49,039 nt of DNA from Bacilli bacterium (GTDB lineage: Bacteria; Bacillota_I; Bacilli_A; RFN20; UBA1709), in assembly GCA_028693955.1 (NCBI GenBank), contig JAQUUH010000004.1, positions 1 to 49,039 on the forward strand. Reading direction: 5' to 3'. Each line of letters starts with the position of its first letter. The stretch's first letter is position 1. The notes under the pieces are model-generated. The model worked only from the letters and a program-made list of their open reading frames with translations, ran no database searches and was not told the DNA's origin. Below, in pieces: positions 21,516-32,842 of this stretch. A program made the position numbers and the translations under genes.

Positions 21516-21878
21516 TTACTTTTTATCTTCGAAAAGATCAAGAGTTTCGCCTGGAGCTAATTTTATAATAGCTTTCTTATATGCTCCTGTAAAACCATCA
21601 AAACGACCAACGCGTTTAGGTTTTCTTCTAACATTTACAATATTGACCCTTTCAACTTTTTTATTAAAGATTGCTTCAAAAGCCTTCTTTATAGCAACTG
21701 AGTTAGCATCTTTTGCAACTTTTACAGTAATTTTATTTTCCGTTTGCATTAACTTCAAACTTTTTTCTGTAACTACTGGCTTAATAATGATTTCATAATC
21801 GAATTGAGTTGCTACTGGATATTTTGCAGTCACAACTTCAGTAGTAGCTTTTTCTTCTACTTTTTTAGTTCTTGCCAT
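21516..21878 (-). CDS. rplW: 50S ribosomal protein L23
   Basis: IIIKPVVTEKSLKLM; short N-terminal extension. Confidence 0.97.
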   Translation of the reverse strand: MARTKKVEEKATTEVVTAKYPVATQFDYEIIIKPVVTEKSLKLMQTENKITVKVAKDANSVAIKKAFEAIFNKKVERVNIVNVRRKPKRVGRFDGFTGAYKKAIIKLAPGETLDLFEDKK

Positions 21879-22509
21879 CTAGAAGCACCTCCTCAATTAT
21901 TTCAACAGCTTCTTTTGTGAAAATTAATGTATCGCAATTTAATAAATCATAAACATTTACTTGATCTACATATAGTAAGCCTACTGTTGGTATATTGAAT
22001 GATGATAGCATTGCGTTATCATTAAATGATTCTTCACCAACAACTATTAGTGTTTTACCTTTAGCATTAATTTTTTCCAAACTTTTAATCATGTCTTTAG
22101 TTTTTGGAGCCGCAAATTCAAACTTATCAACTACAATCATTTCTGAATCTTTAACTTTTGATGATAAGGCCGATCTTAATGCAAGGTCTCTAACTTTACG
22201 ATTAATCTTAATTTTATAGTTTTGATTACCATCTGGTCCAAAGACAACTCCACCATGTCTCCATTGAGGTGCTCTTGTCGATCCAGCTCTTGCTCTACCT
22301 GTTCCTTTTTGACGAAATGGTTTTCTACCACCGCCACTGACTTCATCACGCTTTTTAGTTTTTGCTGTTGCTTGACGAGAATTTGCTCTTGCAACATTTA
22401 CTGCATCAAACATTGCTTGCATATTTGGTTCTATTCCAAATATTGAATCATTTAATTCTATCTCACCAACATTTTCGCCTAATTGGTTTAATAATTTTAA
22501 TTTAGTCAT
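21865..22509 (-). CDS. rplD: 50S ribosomal protein L4
   Basis: FRQKGTGRARAGSTRAPQWRHGGVVFGP. Confidence 0.98.
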   Translation of the reverse strand: MTKLKLLNQLGENVGEIELNDSIFGIEPNMQAMFDAVNVARANSRQATAKTKKRDEVSGGGRKPFRQKGTGRARAGSTRAPQWRHGGVVFGPDGNQNYKIKINRKVRDLALRSALSSKVKDSEMIVVDKFEFAAPKTKDMIKSLEKINAKGKTLIVVGEESFNDNAMLSSFNIPTVGLLYVDQVNVYDLLNCDTLIFTKEAVEIIEEVLLDGKN

Positions 22510-22535
22510 ACGTATTTCCTCCCTTCATAAGAGAC

Positions 22536-23219
22536 CTATTCAGCTGACGCTTCATAATTAATAAGCGTCTTTGCTGCAGGTACATTCTTTTGAGTTTTCT
22601 TAGCTGATTGAATTGTAACTAAGCCTCTATTTGGTCCAGGGATGGCGCCTTTAATTAAAATAACATTTTTGCTTTCATCCGCTTGAACAACAGTTAAATT
22701 TTGAATTGTTCTAGTATAGTTACCATGATGACCAGGCATTTTTCTTCCTGGATGAATACGGTTATTAGTTCTACCTGAAGTAGCCAAAGTACCTACTCCT
22801 CTATGAGAACCAGATCCATGTGCACTTGGGCCTCTTTGGTAATTGTATCTTTTTATAACACCAGAAAATCCCTTACCTTTTGTTGTTCCGATAACATCTA
22901 CAATTTCGCCAGCATCAAATATTGTTGATAAAATTTTATCTCCAACATTGAACTTCATCATTTCATCGCCTTTTACTTCTCTAACAAATTTCTTTGGAGA
23001 TGTATTAGCTTTCACAAATTGACCTTTTTCAGGTTTAGTAGCTAGTTGTTCTCTTTTATCTTCATAACCTAACTTAAGAGATTCATAACCATCTTTTTCA
23101 ATTGTTTTCTTTTGTAAAACTATATTTGGTAACACCTCAACCACAGTAACAGGAATCAATGTTCCATCAGTAGCGAACACTTGAGTCATACCAACTTTTC
23201 GTCCTAAAATAGCTTTCAT
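22536..23219 (-). CDS. rplC: 50S ribosomal protein L3
   Basis: MKAILGRKVGMTQVF. Confidence 0.98.
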   Translation of the reverse strand: MKAILGRKVGMTQVFATDGTLIPVTVVEVLPNIVLQKKTIEKDGYESLKLGYEDKREQLATKPEKGQFVKANTSPKKFVREVKGDEMMKFNVGDKILSTIFDAGEIVDVIGTTKGKGFSGVIKRYNYQRGPSAHGSGSHRGVGTLATSGRTNNRIHPGRKMPGHHGNYTRTIQNLTVVQADESKNVILIKGAIPGPNRGLVTIQSAKKTQKNVPAAKTLINYEASAE

Positions 23220-23233
23220 TCTAACACCTCCTA

Positions 23234-23545
23234 CTATAATTTAATCTCAATATCAACACCACTAGGTAAATCTAATCTTGTTAGAGTATCTACTGTTGTT
23301 GGATTTGGATCTACAATATCAATTAATCTTTTATGTGTTCTCATCTCAAATTGTTCGCGGGAATCCTTATATTTGTGGACTGCACGCAAAACAGTATAAA
23401 CTTGCTTCTCTGTAGGAAGCGGAACTGGTCCAACTACTTTTGCACCAGTATTTTTGGCTGCAGCCACAATTTTCTCTGCTGAAGCATCAAGAATTCTGTG
23501 ATCGTAAGCCTTTAATTTAATTCTAATCTTATTACTTTTAGCCAT
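23234..23545 (-). CDS. rpsJ: 30S ribosomal protein S10
   Basis: [21 protein letters not shown]. Confidence 0.99.
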   Translation of the reverse strand: MAKSNKIRIKLKAYDHRILDASAEKIVAAAKNTGAKVVGPVPLPTEKQVYTVLRAVHKYKDSREQFEMRTHKRLIDIVDPNPTTVDTLTRLDLPSGVDIEIKL

Positions 23546-23559
23546 GAACTTTCCTCCTT

Positions 23560-23680
23560 TGTCTAAAATCTTGGCATAGACTGTGCTCCATCTAAATTAC
23601 CTAGGCTGCCGTCATGACAACGCCTGTTTGTGTTTCAGGACATCGGCACCTAGCAACTTTAGACTTCTTCACACTCGTGG
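23560..23680 (-). ncRNA. Structured 5' leader of the S10 operon (candidate autoregulatory RNA)
   Basis: TCTAAAGTTGCTAGG (23649-23663) pairs with CCTAGGTAATTTAGA (23590-23604), enclosing TGCCG/CGGCA and CCTG/CAGG helices. Confidence 0.65.
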
Positions 23681-23684
23681 ATTT

Positions 23685-23714
23685 ATTTTATCAAAAAAAG
23701 GGTCTAATAGTCAA
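23685..23714 (-). promoter_or_regulatory. Sigma-A-type promoter for the S10 operon, overlapping a terminator-like hairpin
   Basis: TTGACT-N18-TAAAAT. Confidence 0.75.
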
Positions 23715-23726
23715 CCCTTTTATATT

Positions 23727-24101
23727 CTATTTTTCTTCTTTAATGTTATCTTTTGTGTTTTTTTCTTCTTCCACATTTTTTTCAGCCTCTTCTTGCTTGC
23801 GTTTAGCGGCATAAGCGGCTTCCACTTTTGAAATACCAAATTTCAATATGAACCCATTTATAACTAAAATTAGTCCATAAACAGCAATTACTACTATTGC
23901 AATATCTTCAAAAAAATAGTACGCCGGAGATATTAATAGTGAAAAAACTAATGACCTAATGCCCCACTTTTTGAAAACCTTAGTCTCTTGCTTTTCTCTT
24001 TCGGAAGTATCTGCTCCTGTTTTTAAAAAACAAGAAGTTATAAATTGCATTGCCCCAACTAAAATTGTTGCTCCAATTAAGGCCCAAACTCTGCCAGACA
24101 T
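23727..24101 (-). CDS. Small membrane protein with charged C-terminal tail, unknown function
   Basis: 124 aa; TM segments and a Lys/Glu-rich tail. Confidence 0.7.
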   Translation of the reverse strand: MSGRVWALIGATILVGAMQFITSCFLKTGADTSEREKQETKVFKKWGIRSLVFSLLISPAYYFFEDIAIVVIAVYGLILVINGFILKFGISKVEAAYAAKRKQEEAEKNVEEEKNTKDNIKEEK

Positions 24102-24149
24102 ATATACACCTCAATTTCCTGTATATTTTATCACACTTTTTATTTGTAA

Positions 24150-24190
24150 GCAAAAAAAAAGAAACTCATTCAGAGTTTCTTTTTTCATTT
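24150..24190 (-). terminator. Intrinsic terminator after tuf
   Basis: AGAAACTCTGAATGAGTTTCT followed by T9. Confidence 0.85.
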
Positions 24191-24196
24191 ATTAAA

Positions 24197-25381
24197 TTAT
24201 CCTAAAATTTCTGTTACGTTTCCAGCACCAACAGTTCTTCCACCCTCACGGATAGAGAATCTTGTACCTTGTTCAACAGCGATTGAATGGATTAACTCAA
24301 CTGTCATTTGAATATTATCACCTGGCATAACCATTTCAACACCAGCAGGTAATTCAATAATACCTGTTACATCTGTTGTACGGAAATAGAATTGAGGACG
24401 ATAATTTGCAAAGAATGGAGTATGACGTCCACCTTCATCTTTAGACAAAATATAGACTTGAGCTTTAAATTTCTTATGTGGATGAACTGATCCTGGTTTT
24501 GCTAATACTTGACCACGAATAACTTCATCTCTATTAACACCACGAAGTAAAGCACCAATATTGTCTCCTGCTTCGGCGTAATCTAATAATTTACGGAACA
24601 TTTCTATACCAGTAACAACTGTTGCCTTTGTTTCTCTAATACCAACAATTTCTGCTGGATCATTTAAATTCAAACGACCACGTTCAACTCTACCTGTTGC
24701 AACAGTTCCACGTCCTGTAATTGTAAAGACGTCTTCTACTGGCATCAAGAAAGGTTTGTCTGTTTCACGAACTGTTAATGGAATATAAGTATCTACTGCT
24801 TCCATTAATTTTAAAATGTTTTCTTCTTCTTTTGGATCTCCTTCAAGTGCTTTTAAAGCAGAACCTCTAATAACTGGGCAGTTATCTCCATCATAATCAT
24901 AAGAGCTTAGTAATTCTCTTACTTCCATTTCTACCAAATCGATTAATTCTGGGTCATCTACTGCATCACATTTGTTTAAGAAAACAATTATACGTGGAAC
25001 TCCAACTTGTCTTGATAACAAGATGTGTTCACGTGTTTGTGGCATTGGTCCATCTGTTGCAGCGACAACAAGGATTGCCCCATCCATTTGAGCGGCACCA
25101 GTAATCATGTTCTTAATATAATCAGCATGTCCTGGGCAGTCAACGTGTGCATAGTGACGATGTTCTGTTTGGTATTCAATGTGTGATGTGTTAATTGTAA
25201 TACCACGAGCTTTTTCTTCTGGAGCAGCATCAATTTCATCATATTTTTTTACTTCTCCGCCATATTTTTTTGATAGTATTGTAGTTATAGCCGCAGTTAA
25301 TGTTGTTTTTCCATGGTCAACGTGACCGATTGTTCCAATATTAACGTGTGGTTTACTTCTATCAAATTTTTGTTTTGCCAT
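24197..25381 (-). CDS. tuf: Elongation factor Tu
   Basis: [32 protein letters not shown]. Confidence 0.99.
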   Translation of the reverse strand: MAKQKFDRSKPHVNIGTIGHVDHGKTTLTAAITTILSKKYGGEVKKYDEIDAAPEEKARGITINTSHIEYQTEHRHYAHVDCPGHADYIKNMITGAAQMDGAILVVAATDGPMPQTREHILLSRQVGVPRIIVFLNKCDAVDDPELIDLVEMEVRELLSSYDYDGDNCPVIRGSALKALEGDPKEEENILKLMEAVDTYIPLTVRETDKPFLMPVEDVFTITGRGTVATGRVERGRLNLNDPAEIVGIRETKATVVTGIEMFRKLLDYAEAGDNIGALLRGVNRDEVIRGQVLAKPGSVHPHKKFKAQVYILSKDEGGRHTPFFANYRPQFYFRTTDVTGIIELPAGVEMVMPGDNIQMTVELIHSIAVEQGTRFSIREGGRTVGAGNVTEILG

Positions 25382-25421
25382 TTTTAAATCCTCCTGTTAA
25401 TTTTTTATCTAATCTTATCTA

Positions 25422-25450
25422 ATTCTAATAGATTACTGTAGCAAAATCAA
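25422..25450 (-). promoter_or_regulatory. Sigma-A-type promoter for tuf
   Basis: TTGATT-N17-TAGAAT between fusA and tuf. Confidence 0.7.
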
Positions 25451-25473
25451 TAAAAAAGAAACAACATAGGCCA

Positions 25474-27543
25474 TTAAGCATTATTCTTTTTGAAGATTTC
25501 TTCAGTAATTGATTTTGGCGCCTCATCATAACGTGCAAATTGCATTGAATAGGTGCCTCTACCTTGTGTGGTAGAACGCAAATCAGTAGCATACCCAAAC
25601 ATTTCAGCTAATGGAATAAAGGCTTTAATTACTTGAGCGTTTCCTCTTTGCTCCATTCCATCAATACTTCCACGTCTAGAATTTATATCTCCCATTACAT
25701 CACCCATATATTCTGTTGGCACTGTTATTTCAACACTTGATATAGGTTCCAACAAAACTGGTTGACATATTTTGGCAGCATCTTTTAAAGCCATTGAAGC
25801 GGCTATTCTATAAGCCATCTCATTGGAGTCAACATCGTGGTAAGATCCATCGTATAAAGTTGCTTTAATATCAATAACTGGGAATCCACAGAATATACCA
25901 TTAGCTAAAGCAGCTTGCAAACCTTCATTAACCGGTTTGATGTATTCTCTAGGAATTGACCCACCAACAACCTTATCAACAAATTCATATCCTTTTCCTG
26001 GATTTGGTTCAAATTTAATTTTTACATGACCATATTGACCACGACCACCAGATTGTTTAATATACTTACCTTCAGCATCGCCTGCAACTTTAATAGTCTC
26101 TCTATATGAAACTTGAGGTGCTCCTATATTGGCTTCTACTTTAAACTCTCTTTTTAAACGGTCAACTATTATATTTAGATGCAATTCACCCATACCAGCA
26201 ATGATTGTTTGTCCTGTTTCATGGTTAGTATAAGCCTTGAAAGTTGGATCTTCTTCTGCAAGTTTTGCTAAAGCTAATCCAAGTTTATCTTGGTCTGCTC
26301 TAGATTTTGGTTCAATTGCTTGGTGAATAACTGGTTCTGGAAATATCATTGATTCAAGTACTATTGGAGCACTCTCATCACATAATGTGTCACCTGTTGT
26401 TGTATCTTTTAAACCAACAGCAGCTGCTATATCACCAGCATATACTTCTTCCGCCTCAGAACGTGAATTGGCATGCATTAATACGATTCTTCCAAGACGT
26501 TCTTTAATACTTTTTGTTGAGTTATATACATAACTACCTGCCTTAACACTTCCAGAATATACTCTGAAAAATGCAAGTCTTCCAACGAATGGATCAGCCA
26601 TGATTTTAAATGCTAAAGCAGAAAATGGTGCACTATCATCTGTTGCTCTTTCTTCAATTGTTCCATCTGGAAGTGTTCCTTTTGTATGAGGAACATCAAG
26701 TGGACATGGAAGATAATCAATAACACCATCAAGCACTGGCTGTATACCTTTATTTTTATAAGCAGAACCAGCAAATACAGGGAAAAATTCCCCAGCAATT
26801 ACTGCCTTTCTTATAACTCTTTTAATTTCTTCTATTGAAGGTTCTTCTCCTTCCAAAACTTTCATCATTAATTCATCATCAAATGCTGCAAGTTTTTCTA
26901 GTAACTGTGCTCTTAATTGCTCACATTTTTCTTTTAAAGAATCAGGAATTGGTTTTTCAATTACCTTTACACCTTTTTCTCCTTCAAAATAATAAGCAAC
27001 TCTTTTTATTAAATCACATGAACCTTCAAAATTTGATTCTGCCCCTATTGGATATTGAACTGGGTGAGCATTTGCCTCTAATCTTGTATGCAATGTCTTA
27101 ACACACATATCAAAATCAGCACCAATTGCATCCATCTTATTGACAAAAACTATTCTTGGAACTCCATACTTTGTGCCTTGTCTCCAAACCGTTTCAGTTT
27201 GAGGCTCAACACCATTTTTGCCATCCAATACTGTTACTGCTCCATCTAATACACGTAGTGATCTTTCTACTTCTACAGTAAAATCCACGTGCCCTGGAGT
27301 ATCAATAATATTTATGCGGTTTCCCTTCCATACCGCTGTTGTAGCAGCGGATGTAATAGTTATACCACGTTCTCTTTCTTGAACCATCCAGTCCATCGTC
27401 GCTCCGCCATCATGAACTTCACCAATTTTATGAGTTCTACCAGTGAAAAACAATATACGTTCTGTTGTAGTTGTTTTACCAGCATCGATGTGTGCCATAA
27501 TTCCGATATTTCTAGTGTTCTCTAAAGAATATTGACGAGGCAT
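25474..27543 (-). CDS. fusA: Elongation factor G
   Basis: [24 protein letters not shown]. Confidence 0.99.
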   Translation of the reverse strand: MPRQYSLENTRNIGIMAHIDAGKTTTTERILFFTGRTHKIGEVHDGGATMDWMVQERERGITITSAATTAVWKGNRINIIDTPGHVDFTVEVERSLRVLDGAVTVLDGKNGVEPQTETVWRQGTKYGVPRIVFVNKMDAIGADFDMCVKTLHTRLEANAHPVQYPIGAESNFEGSCDLIKRVAYYFEGEKGVKVIEKPIPDSLKEKCEQLRAQLLEKLAAFDDELMMKVLEGEEPSIEEIKRVIRKAVIAGEFFPVFAGSAYKNKGIQPVLDGVIDYLPCPLDVPHTKGTLPDGTIEERATDDSAPFSALAFKIMADPFVGRLAFFRVYSGSVKAGSYVYNSTKSIKERLGRIVLMHANSRSEAEEVYAGDIAAAVGLKDTTTGDTLCDESAPIVLESMIFPEPVIHQAIEPKSRADQDKLGLALAKLAEEDPTFKAYTNHETGQTIIAGMGELHLNIIVDRLKREFKVEANIGAPQVSYRETIKVAGDAEGKYIKQSGGRGQYGHVKIKFEPNPGKGYEFVDKVVGGSIPREYIKPVNEGLQAALANGIFCGFPVIDIKATLYDGSYHDVDSNEMAYRIAASMALKDAAKICQPVLLEPISSVEITVPTEYMGDVMGDINSRRGSIDGMEQRGNAQVIKAFIPLAEMFGYATDLRSTTQGRGTYSMQFARYDEAPKSITEEIFKKNNA

Positions 27544-27579
27544 AATCTTTCCCCCTTCCTTTGCATATCTATGACTCTC

Positions 27580-28050
27580 CTACCAACGATAGTGAGCAAA
27601 TGCTTTGTTTGCTTCAGCCATCTTATGAATATCATCGCGTTTTTTAACAGAAGCTCCAACTCCATTGGCAGCATCTATTATTTCGGCAGCTAAACGTTCT
27701 TCCATTCTCTTTTCAGAGCGAGAACGAGAGTAATTTACTAGCCATCTTAATCCTAAAGAAATTCTTCTTTCTTGGGAAACCTCTACTGGAACTTGGTAGT
27801 TTGCACCACCAATTCTACGAACCTTTAATTCCAATGATGGCATAATATTATTAATTGATTGTTCAAATACTTCGATAGCAGGACGCTGTGTTTTTTCTTC
27901 AACTAATTTAAATGCTGAATATAATATTTCTTGAGCAGTTCCTTTTTTGCCATCTAGCATAACTTTATTAATCAAACGTGTGACTAATTTTGAATTATAT
28001 ATTGGATCTGGCAAAACATCACGTTTTGCTACACTTCCTTTACGTGGCAT
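27580..28050 (-). CDS. rpsG: 30S ribosomal protein S7
   Basis: Motifs and position. Confidence 0.99.
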   Translation of the reverse strand: MPRKGSVAKRDVLPDPIYNSKLVTRLINKVMLDGKKGTAQEILYSAFKLVEEKTQRPAIEVFEQSINNIMPSLELKVRRIGGANYQVPVEVSQERRISLGLRWLVNYSRSRSEKRMEERLAAEIIDAANGVGASVKKRDDIHKMAEANKAFAHYRW

Positions 28051-28076
28051 ATTTTTTCCTCCTTCTCTACTTGCAA

Positions 28077-28499
28077 CTATTTAGCTGCTTCTTTTGGTTT
28101 TTTTGCGCCATATTGAGAACGTGATTGACGACGTTTTTCAACACCGGCACAGTCAAGTGTTCCACGAATAATATGATAACGAACACCTGGTAAATCTTTA
28201 ACACGACCTCCACGAATCATAACAACGCTATGCTCTTGTAGATTATGTCCTTCTCCACCGATATAAGCTGTTACTTCATAACCATTACTTAAACGAACAC
28301 GAGCATATTTACGTAATGCTGAGTTTGGCTTTTTAGGTGTCATTGTTCCAACACGAGTACATACTCCTCTTTTTTGAGGAGAAGGATTTGAAGTTTCTCT
28401 TTTCTTCAACGAATCCCAGCCTTTGTTTAATGCAGGCGATTTAGATTTCCAAGTAGTTTGAGTTCTTCCTTGGCGAACTAGTTGACTAATTGTAGGCAT
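28077..28499 (-). CDS. rpsL: 30S ribosomal protein S12
   Basis: [20 protein letters not shown]. Confidence 0.99.
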   Translation of the reverse strand: MPTISQLVRQGRTQTTWKSKSPALNKGWDSLKKRETSNPSPQKRGVCTRVGTMTPKKPNSALRKYARVRLSNGYEVTAYIGGEGHNLQEHSVVMIRGGRVKDLPGVRYHIIRGTLDCAGVEKRRQSRSQYGAKKPKEAAK

Positions 28500-28634
28500 T
28501 ATTTATTTCTCCTTTCAACATTATTTTATAAACACACAATACCAGGCGTTTTATTTTGTTTGTTTTTTTAAGTCTCTTTAGAACAAGAGACTCCCATTTA
28601 TCACTATCAAACAGCATACCTTCTGGTACGGCAA
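28500..28634 (-). ncRNA. 5' leader of the str operon, candidate cis-regulatory RNA
   Basis: TACCAG (28623-28628) pairs with CTGGTA (28540-28545), enclosing an AGTCTCTT/AAGAGACT hairpin; ~130 nt between promoter and rpsL. Confidence 0.5.
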
Positions 28635-28639
28635 TATCA

Positions 28640-28668
28640 ATTCTACATACTATTCTATTTTATGTCAA
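28640..28668 (-). promoter_or_regulatory. Sigma-A-type promoter for the str operon
   Basis: TTGACA-N17-TAGAAT. Confidence 0.85.
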
Positions 28669-28693
28669 TAAAAATTTGCAATATTTTACAATA

Positions 28694-28730
28694 TTAAAAA
28701 AGAGACTGAATATTAATTCAATCTCTTGTT
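28694..28730 (-). terminator. Intrinsic terminator after rpoC
   Basis: AAGAGATTGAATTAATATTCAGTCTCTTTTTTA. Confidence 0.8.
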
Positions 28731-28733
28731 AAA

Positions 28734-31700
28734 TTAGATTGTAGAAGTATCTGTTTGTTCATCTTGCAAATCTTCTTCAGTCGATAAAGCATCAACTACT
28801 ATTTTATCATCAGCAATACTTGCTGGAATAATACTTTTAACTCCGGTGCCTGCAGGAATTAATTTACCAATAATTACATTCTCTTTTAATCCATGTAAAT
28901 GATCAATTTTACCTTTTGTAGCTGCGTCAGTTAAAACTCTTGTTGTTTCTTGGAAAGAAGCGGCAGATAAGAATGAATCTGTTTCTAAAGAAGCTTTAGT
29001 TATTCCAAGAACTATTGGTCTTGCTAAAGCTGGTCTTTTACCTTCAAGTAATATTTCACTATTTACTTTCGTAAACTCAAATATATCAACCTTTTTGCCC
29101 GGTAGAAGATTAGTATCTCCGCCTTCTATTATCAAAACCTTCTTAAACATCTGACGAACCATTACTTCAATATGTTTATCAGAAATTTCAATACCTGTTT
29201 GACTATAAACTTTTTGTACTTCTTTTAAAATATAGCCTTGAACATCAGAAACATCACTAACTTCAAGTAAATGTTTTGGGTTAATAGCACCCTCTGTAAT
29301 CTTTTGACCATTTTTAATTTCGTCACCTTTTTTAACTCTTAGTTTTGCTCCATAAGGAGTTAAATATGTTTTGCTTTCAAGATCATTACGGATTACCACT
29401 TCAGCTCTACCATTTTCTTTATCTTCTTTTATCTCATCAATAAATCCAGTTATTTCACTTATAATTGCTTCACCTTTTGGATTTCTTGCTTCAAATAATT
29501 CTTGAACTCTTGGCAAACCTTGAGTGATATCATCACCGCCGGCAACTCCTCCAGTGTGGAAAGTACGCATTGTTAATTGTGTTCCTGGTTCTCCAATAGA
29601 TTGAGCAGCCATAACTCCAACTGCTTCACCAATTTCTACTTGTTCACCTGTTGCTAAGTTTCTACCATAGCATTTTTTGCAAACCCCATCTTTTGTTTGA
29701 CATCCAAATAAAGTTCTAATTTCTAAACTCTTTATACCAGAATTTACAATTTTCTTAGCAATATTGACATCAATCATTTTATTGTTTGAAATGATAATTT
29801 CACCAGTTTTTGGATCAACTACATCATTTAAAGGATATCTACCTATTAATCTATCTTCAAATTTTTCAATTGTACGGCTATCTTTAGAATCAACCAATTC
29901 GCTAACAACAGTACCATGATCTGTACCACAATCTTCTTCTCTAACAATAACATCTTGTGCTACATCAACAAGTCTTCTAGTCAAGTATCCTGATTCTGCA
30001 GTTTTTAAAGCTGTATCAGCTCCACCTTTTCTAGCTCCATGGGTTGAAATAAAGAACTCAGAAACTGTTAATCCTTCTCTAAAAGAAGATTTAATTGGTA
30101 ATTCAATAACATCTCCAGATGGATTATTCATCAAACCTCTCATACCTGATAATTGTAGGAAGTTTGAGGCATTCCCTCTAGCTCCAGAATCCGCCATCAT
30201 ATATACTGGATTGCTTGGATGTGACTCTAATTGATCATTCAATCCTTTTTGTATATTATCTTTGACGGTTTCCCAAGTTTTTATAACATGGTTATGTCTT
30301 TCGTCGTTGGTTAATAAACCTCTTTCATACATTTTAGAAACTTTGGAAATATTTTCTTCTGCTTCTTTAAAAATTTCAGCCTTATTCTCATAGACATAAA
30401 TGTCATCAATAGAAACAGTTATACATGATAAAGTAGCAAACTTAAACCCTTGATCTTTTAATTTATCAAGCATTAATGATGTTTCTTTGGTACCAAATTT
30501 TGAGAAAACTTCATTGATTATCTTTCCTAAATCCTTCTTTTTAAAAGGTGGATTTATCGGCATTTTAGAAATTGCTTCTTTTATATCCATTCCAGGTTTC
30601 AAGAAAAATTTCTCTGGAGTGGATTCAAAGTTTGCCACCGATATCTCATTTAAAAATGGAAAATCTTTTGGGAATATACTATTGAAAATAGCCTTACCAA
30701 CACTTGTTAATAGATAGCAACCTCTTTGCTCTTTAGTAAATGAATCATTATTTAATCCATTTGCACGAATTGCTATTCTATTATGAATATGAATTTTACC
30801 AGCTTGATATGCAAGTAATACTTCATCATAGTTGTTGAAAACTTTTCCTTCACACTCTGAATAAAGTTCAAACTCTTGAGCTTTATCTTCGTTATTATTT
30901 TTTCTATATTTTTCTGCTTTTTTCAAAAAATCTTTTGGAGATTTTTCTAATGTTAAATAGTAGTTACCAAGAACCATATCTTGAGATGGAGTTACTATTG
31001 GTTTTCCATCTTTTGGTCCAAGAATATTTTTAGCACCAAGCATTAATTGTCTTGCTTCAGCAATAGCTTCTTCTGAAAGCGGGACATGTACTGCCATTTG
31101 GTCACCATCAAAGTCAGCATTGAATGCTGGAGTTACAAGAGGATGCAAACGAATTGCTTTACCTTCAACTAATTTTACTTCAAAAGCCTGAATTCCAAGA
31201 CGGTGAAGAGTTGGAGCTCTATTTAAAAGTACAGGATGATCTACAATTACCTCTTCAATTATTTTAGAGACTTTCTCATCATGTCTTTCAATCAATTTAT
31301 CTGCTTGTTTATGACCAGATACTATACCTTGCTTTATCATTTTCGCAGCAATAAATGGCTTAAACAATTGAATAGCCATTTCGCGAGGAATACCACATTG
31401 GTACATTTTTAAATTTGGTCCTACAGCAATAACTGAACGTCCAGAATAGTCAACTCTTTTACCAAGTAAGTTTTGACGGAAACGACCTTGTTTACCCTTT
31501 AATGTATGGGAAAGAGATTTTAATGTTCTACCTGCTGCACCTGTTACTGCTTTTCCTCTACGACCATTATCAATTAAAGCATCAACTGCTTCTTGTAGCA
31601 TTCTTTTTTCATTCATTAAAATTACTGAAGGTGCTTTAATCTCAAGTAATTTCTTTAAACGGATATTTCTTGTTATAACTCTACGATACAAATCGTTTAA

Positions 31701-32831
31701 ATCACTTGTTGCAAATCTACCACCATCTAGTGGTAACATTGGTCTAAGTTCAGGAGGAATAACAGGCAAAACCTCAAGAATCATCCACTCTGGTTTGTTG
31801 TCAGATTTCCTAAATGATTCTACTACTTCTAATCTTTTAATTAATTTTTGCCTTTTTTGATTTTTTTGACCTTGAGTTTCTTTCAATTCTTTTTGAATTT
31901 TATCAAATTCTTCATTAACATTAATTTCTTTTAATAGACGTTGAATTGCCTCTGCACCAATGCCAAATTCAGCACCAGTATATTTAGAAATGAAGTTAGA
32001 ATATGTGTAAAAATCAAAAGTTTCTTTAGCGTTTTCTATTTTTGAAATTAAAACACTACATTTTGTCAATTCACCATCAGCATCAATCACAGACATTATT
32101 TCTTGCAAAACAGATATTAATTTTTGCTTGCTACCTTCTTCATCTATAGATGTAATTAAAGTATTTAAATTAACATCGCTTGTTAAAACACTACTTAAAT
32201 CATAATCAATTTGAATATTACCAATAGTTGTTATGATATTAGAGTATAAATCTTCATTACTACCTTGATTTATTGTAGATATCAACTGTTCGCATTTAAC
32301 ATAATAACCTTTGACATCCATTTTTTCTTTTATATCTTGAATAATACTTATAAATCTAGTTCTTGAAATCTTTTCATCAAGAACCTCACGATAATTTAGA
32401 AGTTCACAATTGCCTTTATTTAAGCAAATATGAGAGACAAAATATACAACTTCTTCAAGATCTTTAGGGGATATATCTAACATTTGTGCTATTCTAGAAG
32501 GAATACCTTTTAAATACCAAATGTGTGCTACAGGAGTAGCTAAATCTATATGTCCCATTCTTTCACGACGAACGCTTCTTGTTGTTACTTCGACACCACA
32601 TTTTTCACAAACTATACCAGAAAAACGAATTTTTTTGTATTTCCCACAAAAACACTCATAATCTTTTGAAGGACCAAATATTCTTTCACAAAACAAACCA
32701 TCTCTTTCTGGTTTTTGACTACGATAATTAATCGTTTCTGGTTTCTTAACTTCACCATAAGACCATTCTCTTATTTTTTCTGGAGAAGCAAGTCCTACTT
32801 GAATTGCTGAAAAGCGATTTACATCAAACAT
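28734..32831 (-). CDS. rpoC: RNA polymerase subunit beta-prime, with clamp-region insertion
   Basis: [16 protein letters not shown] and other conserved regions; extra ~110-120 aa near aa 155-275. Confidence 0.99.
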   Translation of the reverse strand: MFDVNRFSAIQVGLASPEKIREWSYGEVKKPETINYRSQKPERDGLFCERIFGPSKDYECFCGKYKKIRFSGIVCEKCGVEVTTRSVRRERMGHIDLATPVAHIWYLKGIPSRIAQMLDISPKDLEEVVYFVSHICLNKGNCELLNYREVLDEKISRTRFISIIQDIKEKMDVKGYYVKCEQLISTINQGSNEDLYSNIITTIGNIQIDYDLSSVLTSDVNLNTLITSIDEEGSKQKLISVLQEIMSVIDADGELTKCSVLISKIENAKETFDFYTYSNFISKYTGAEFGIGAEAIQRLLKEINVNEEFDKIQKELKETQGQKNQKRQKLIKRLEVVESFRKSDNKPEWMILEVLPVIPPELRPMLPLDGGRFATSDLNDLYRRVITRNIRLKKLLEIKAPSVILMNEKRMLQEAVDALIDNGRRGKAVTGAAGRTLKSLSHTLKGKQGRFRQNLLGKRVDYSGRSVIAVGPNLKMYQCGIPREMAIQLFKPFIAAKMIKQGIVSGHKQADKLIERHDEKVSKIIEEVIVDHPVLLNRAPTLHRLGIQAFEVKLVEGKAIRLHPLVTPAFNADFDGDQMAVHVPLSEEAIAEARQLMLGAKNILGPKDGKPIVTPSQDMVLGNYYLTLEKSPKDFLKKAEKYRKNNNEDKAQEFELYSECEGKVFNNYDEVLLAYQAGKIHIHNRIAIRANGLNNDSFTKEQRGCYLLTSVGKAIFNSIFPKDFPFLNEISVANFESTPEKFFLKPGMDIKEAISKMPINPPFKKKDLGKIINEVFSKFGTKETSLMLDKLKDQGFKFATLSCITVSIDDIYVYENKAEIFKEAEENISKVSKMYERGLLTNDERHNHVIKTWETVKDNIQKGLNDQLESHPSNPVYMMADSGARGNASNFLQLSGMRGLMNNPSGDVIELPIKSSFREGLTVSEFFISTHGARKGGADTALKTAESGYLTRRLVDVAQDVIVREEDCGTDHGTVVSELVDSKDSRTIEKFEDRLIGRYPLNDVVDPKTGEIIISNNKMIDVNIAKKIVNSGIKSLEIRTLFGCQTKDGVCKKCYGRNLATGEQVEIGEAVGVMAAQSIGEPGTQLTMRTFHTGGVAGGDDITQGLPRVQELFEARNPKGEAIISEITGFIDEIKEDKENGRAEVVIRNDLESKTYLTPYGAKLRVKKGDEIKNGQKITEGAINPKHLLEVSDVSDVQGYILKEVQKVYSQTGIEISDKHIEVMVRQMFKKVLIIEGGDTNLLPGKKVDIFEFTKVNSEILLEGKRPALARPIVLGITKASLETDSFLSAASFQETTRVLTDAATKGKIDHLHGLKENVIIGKLIPAGTGVKSIIPASIADDKIVVDALSTEEDLQDEQTDTSTI

Positions 32832-32842
32832 TACTATTCCTC

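Noticed and set aside
28077-28499. Streptomycin-resistance change in rpsL
   Set aside because: The [11 protein letters not shown] and [10 protein letters not shown] motifs retain the lysines linked to sensitivity.
28500-28615. Short open frame MLFDSDKWESLVLKRLKKTNK... in the rpsL leader
   Set aside because: About 40 codons, poor SD spacing, runs into the rpsL start; better explained as a structured leader.
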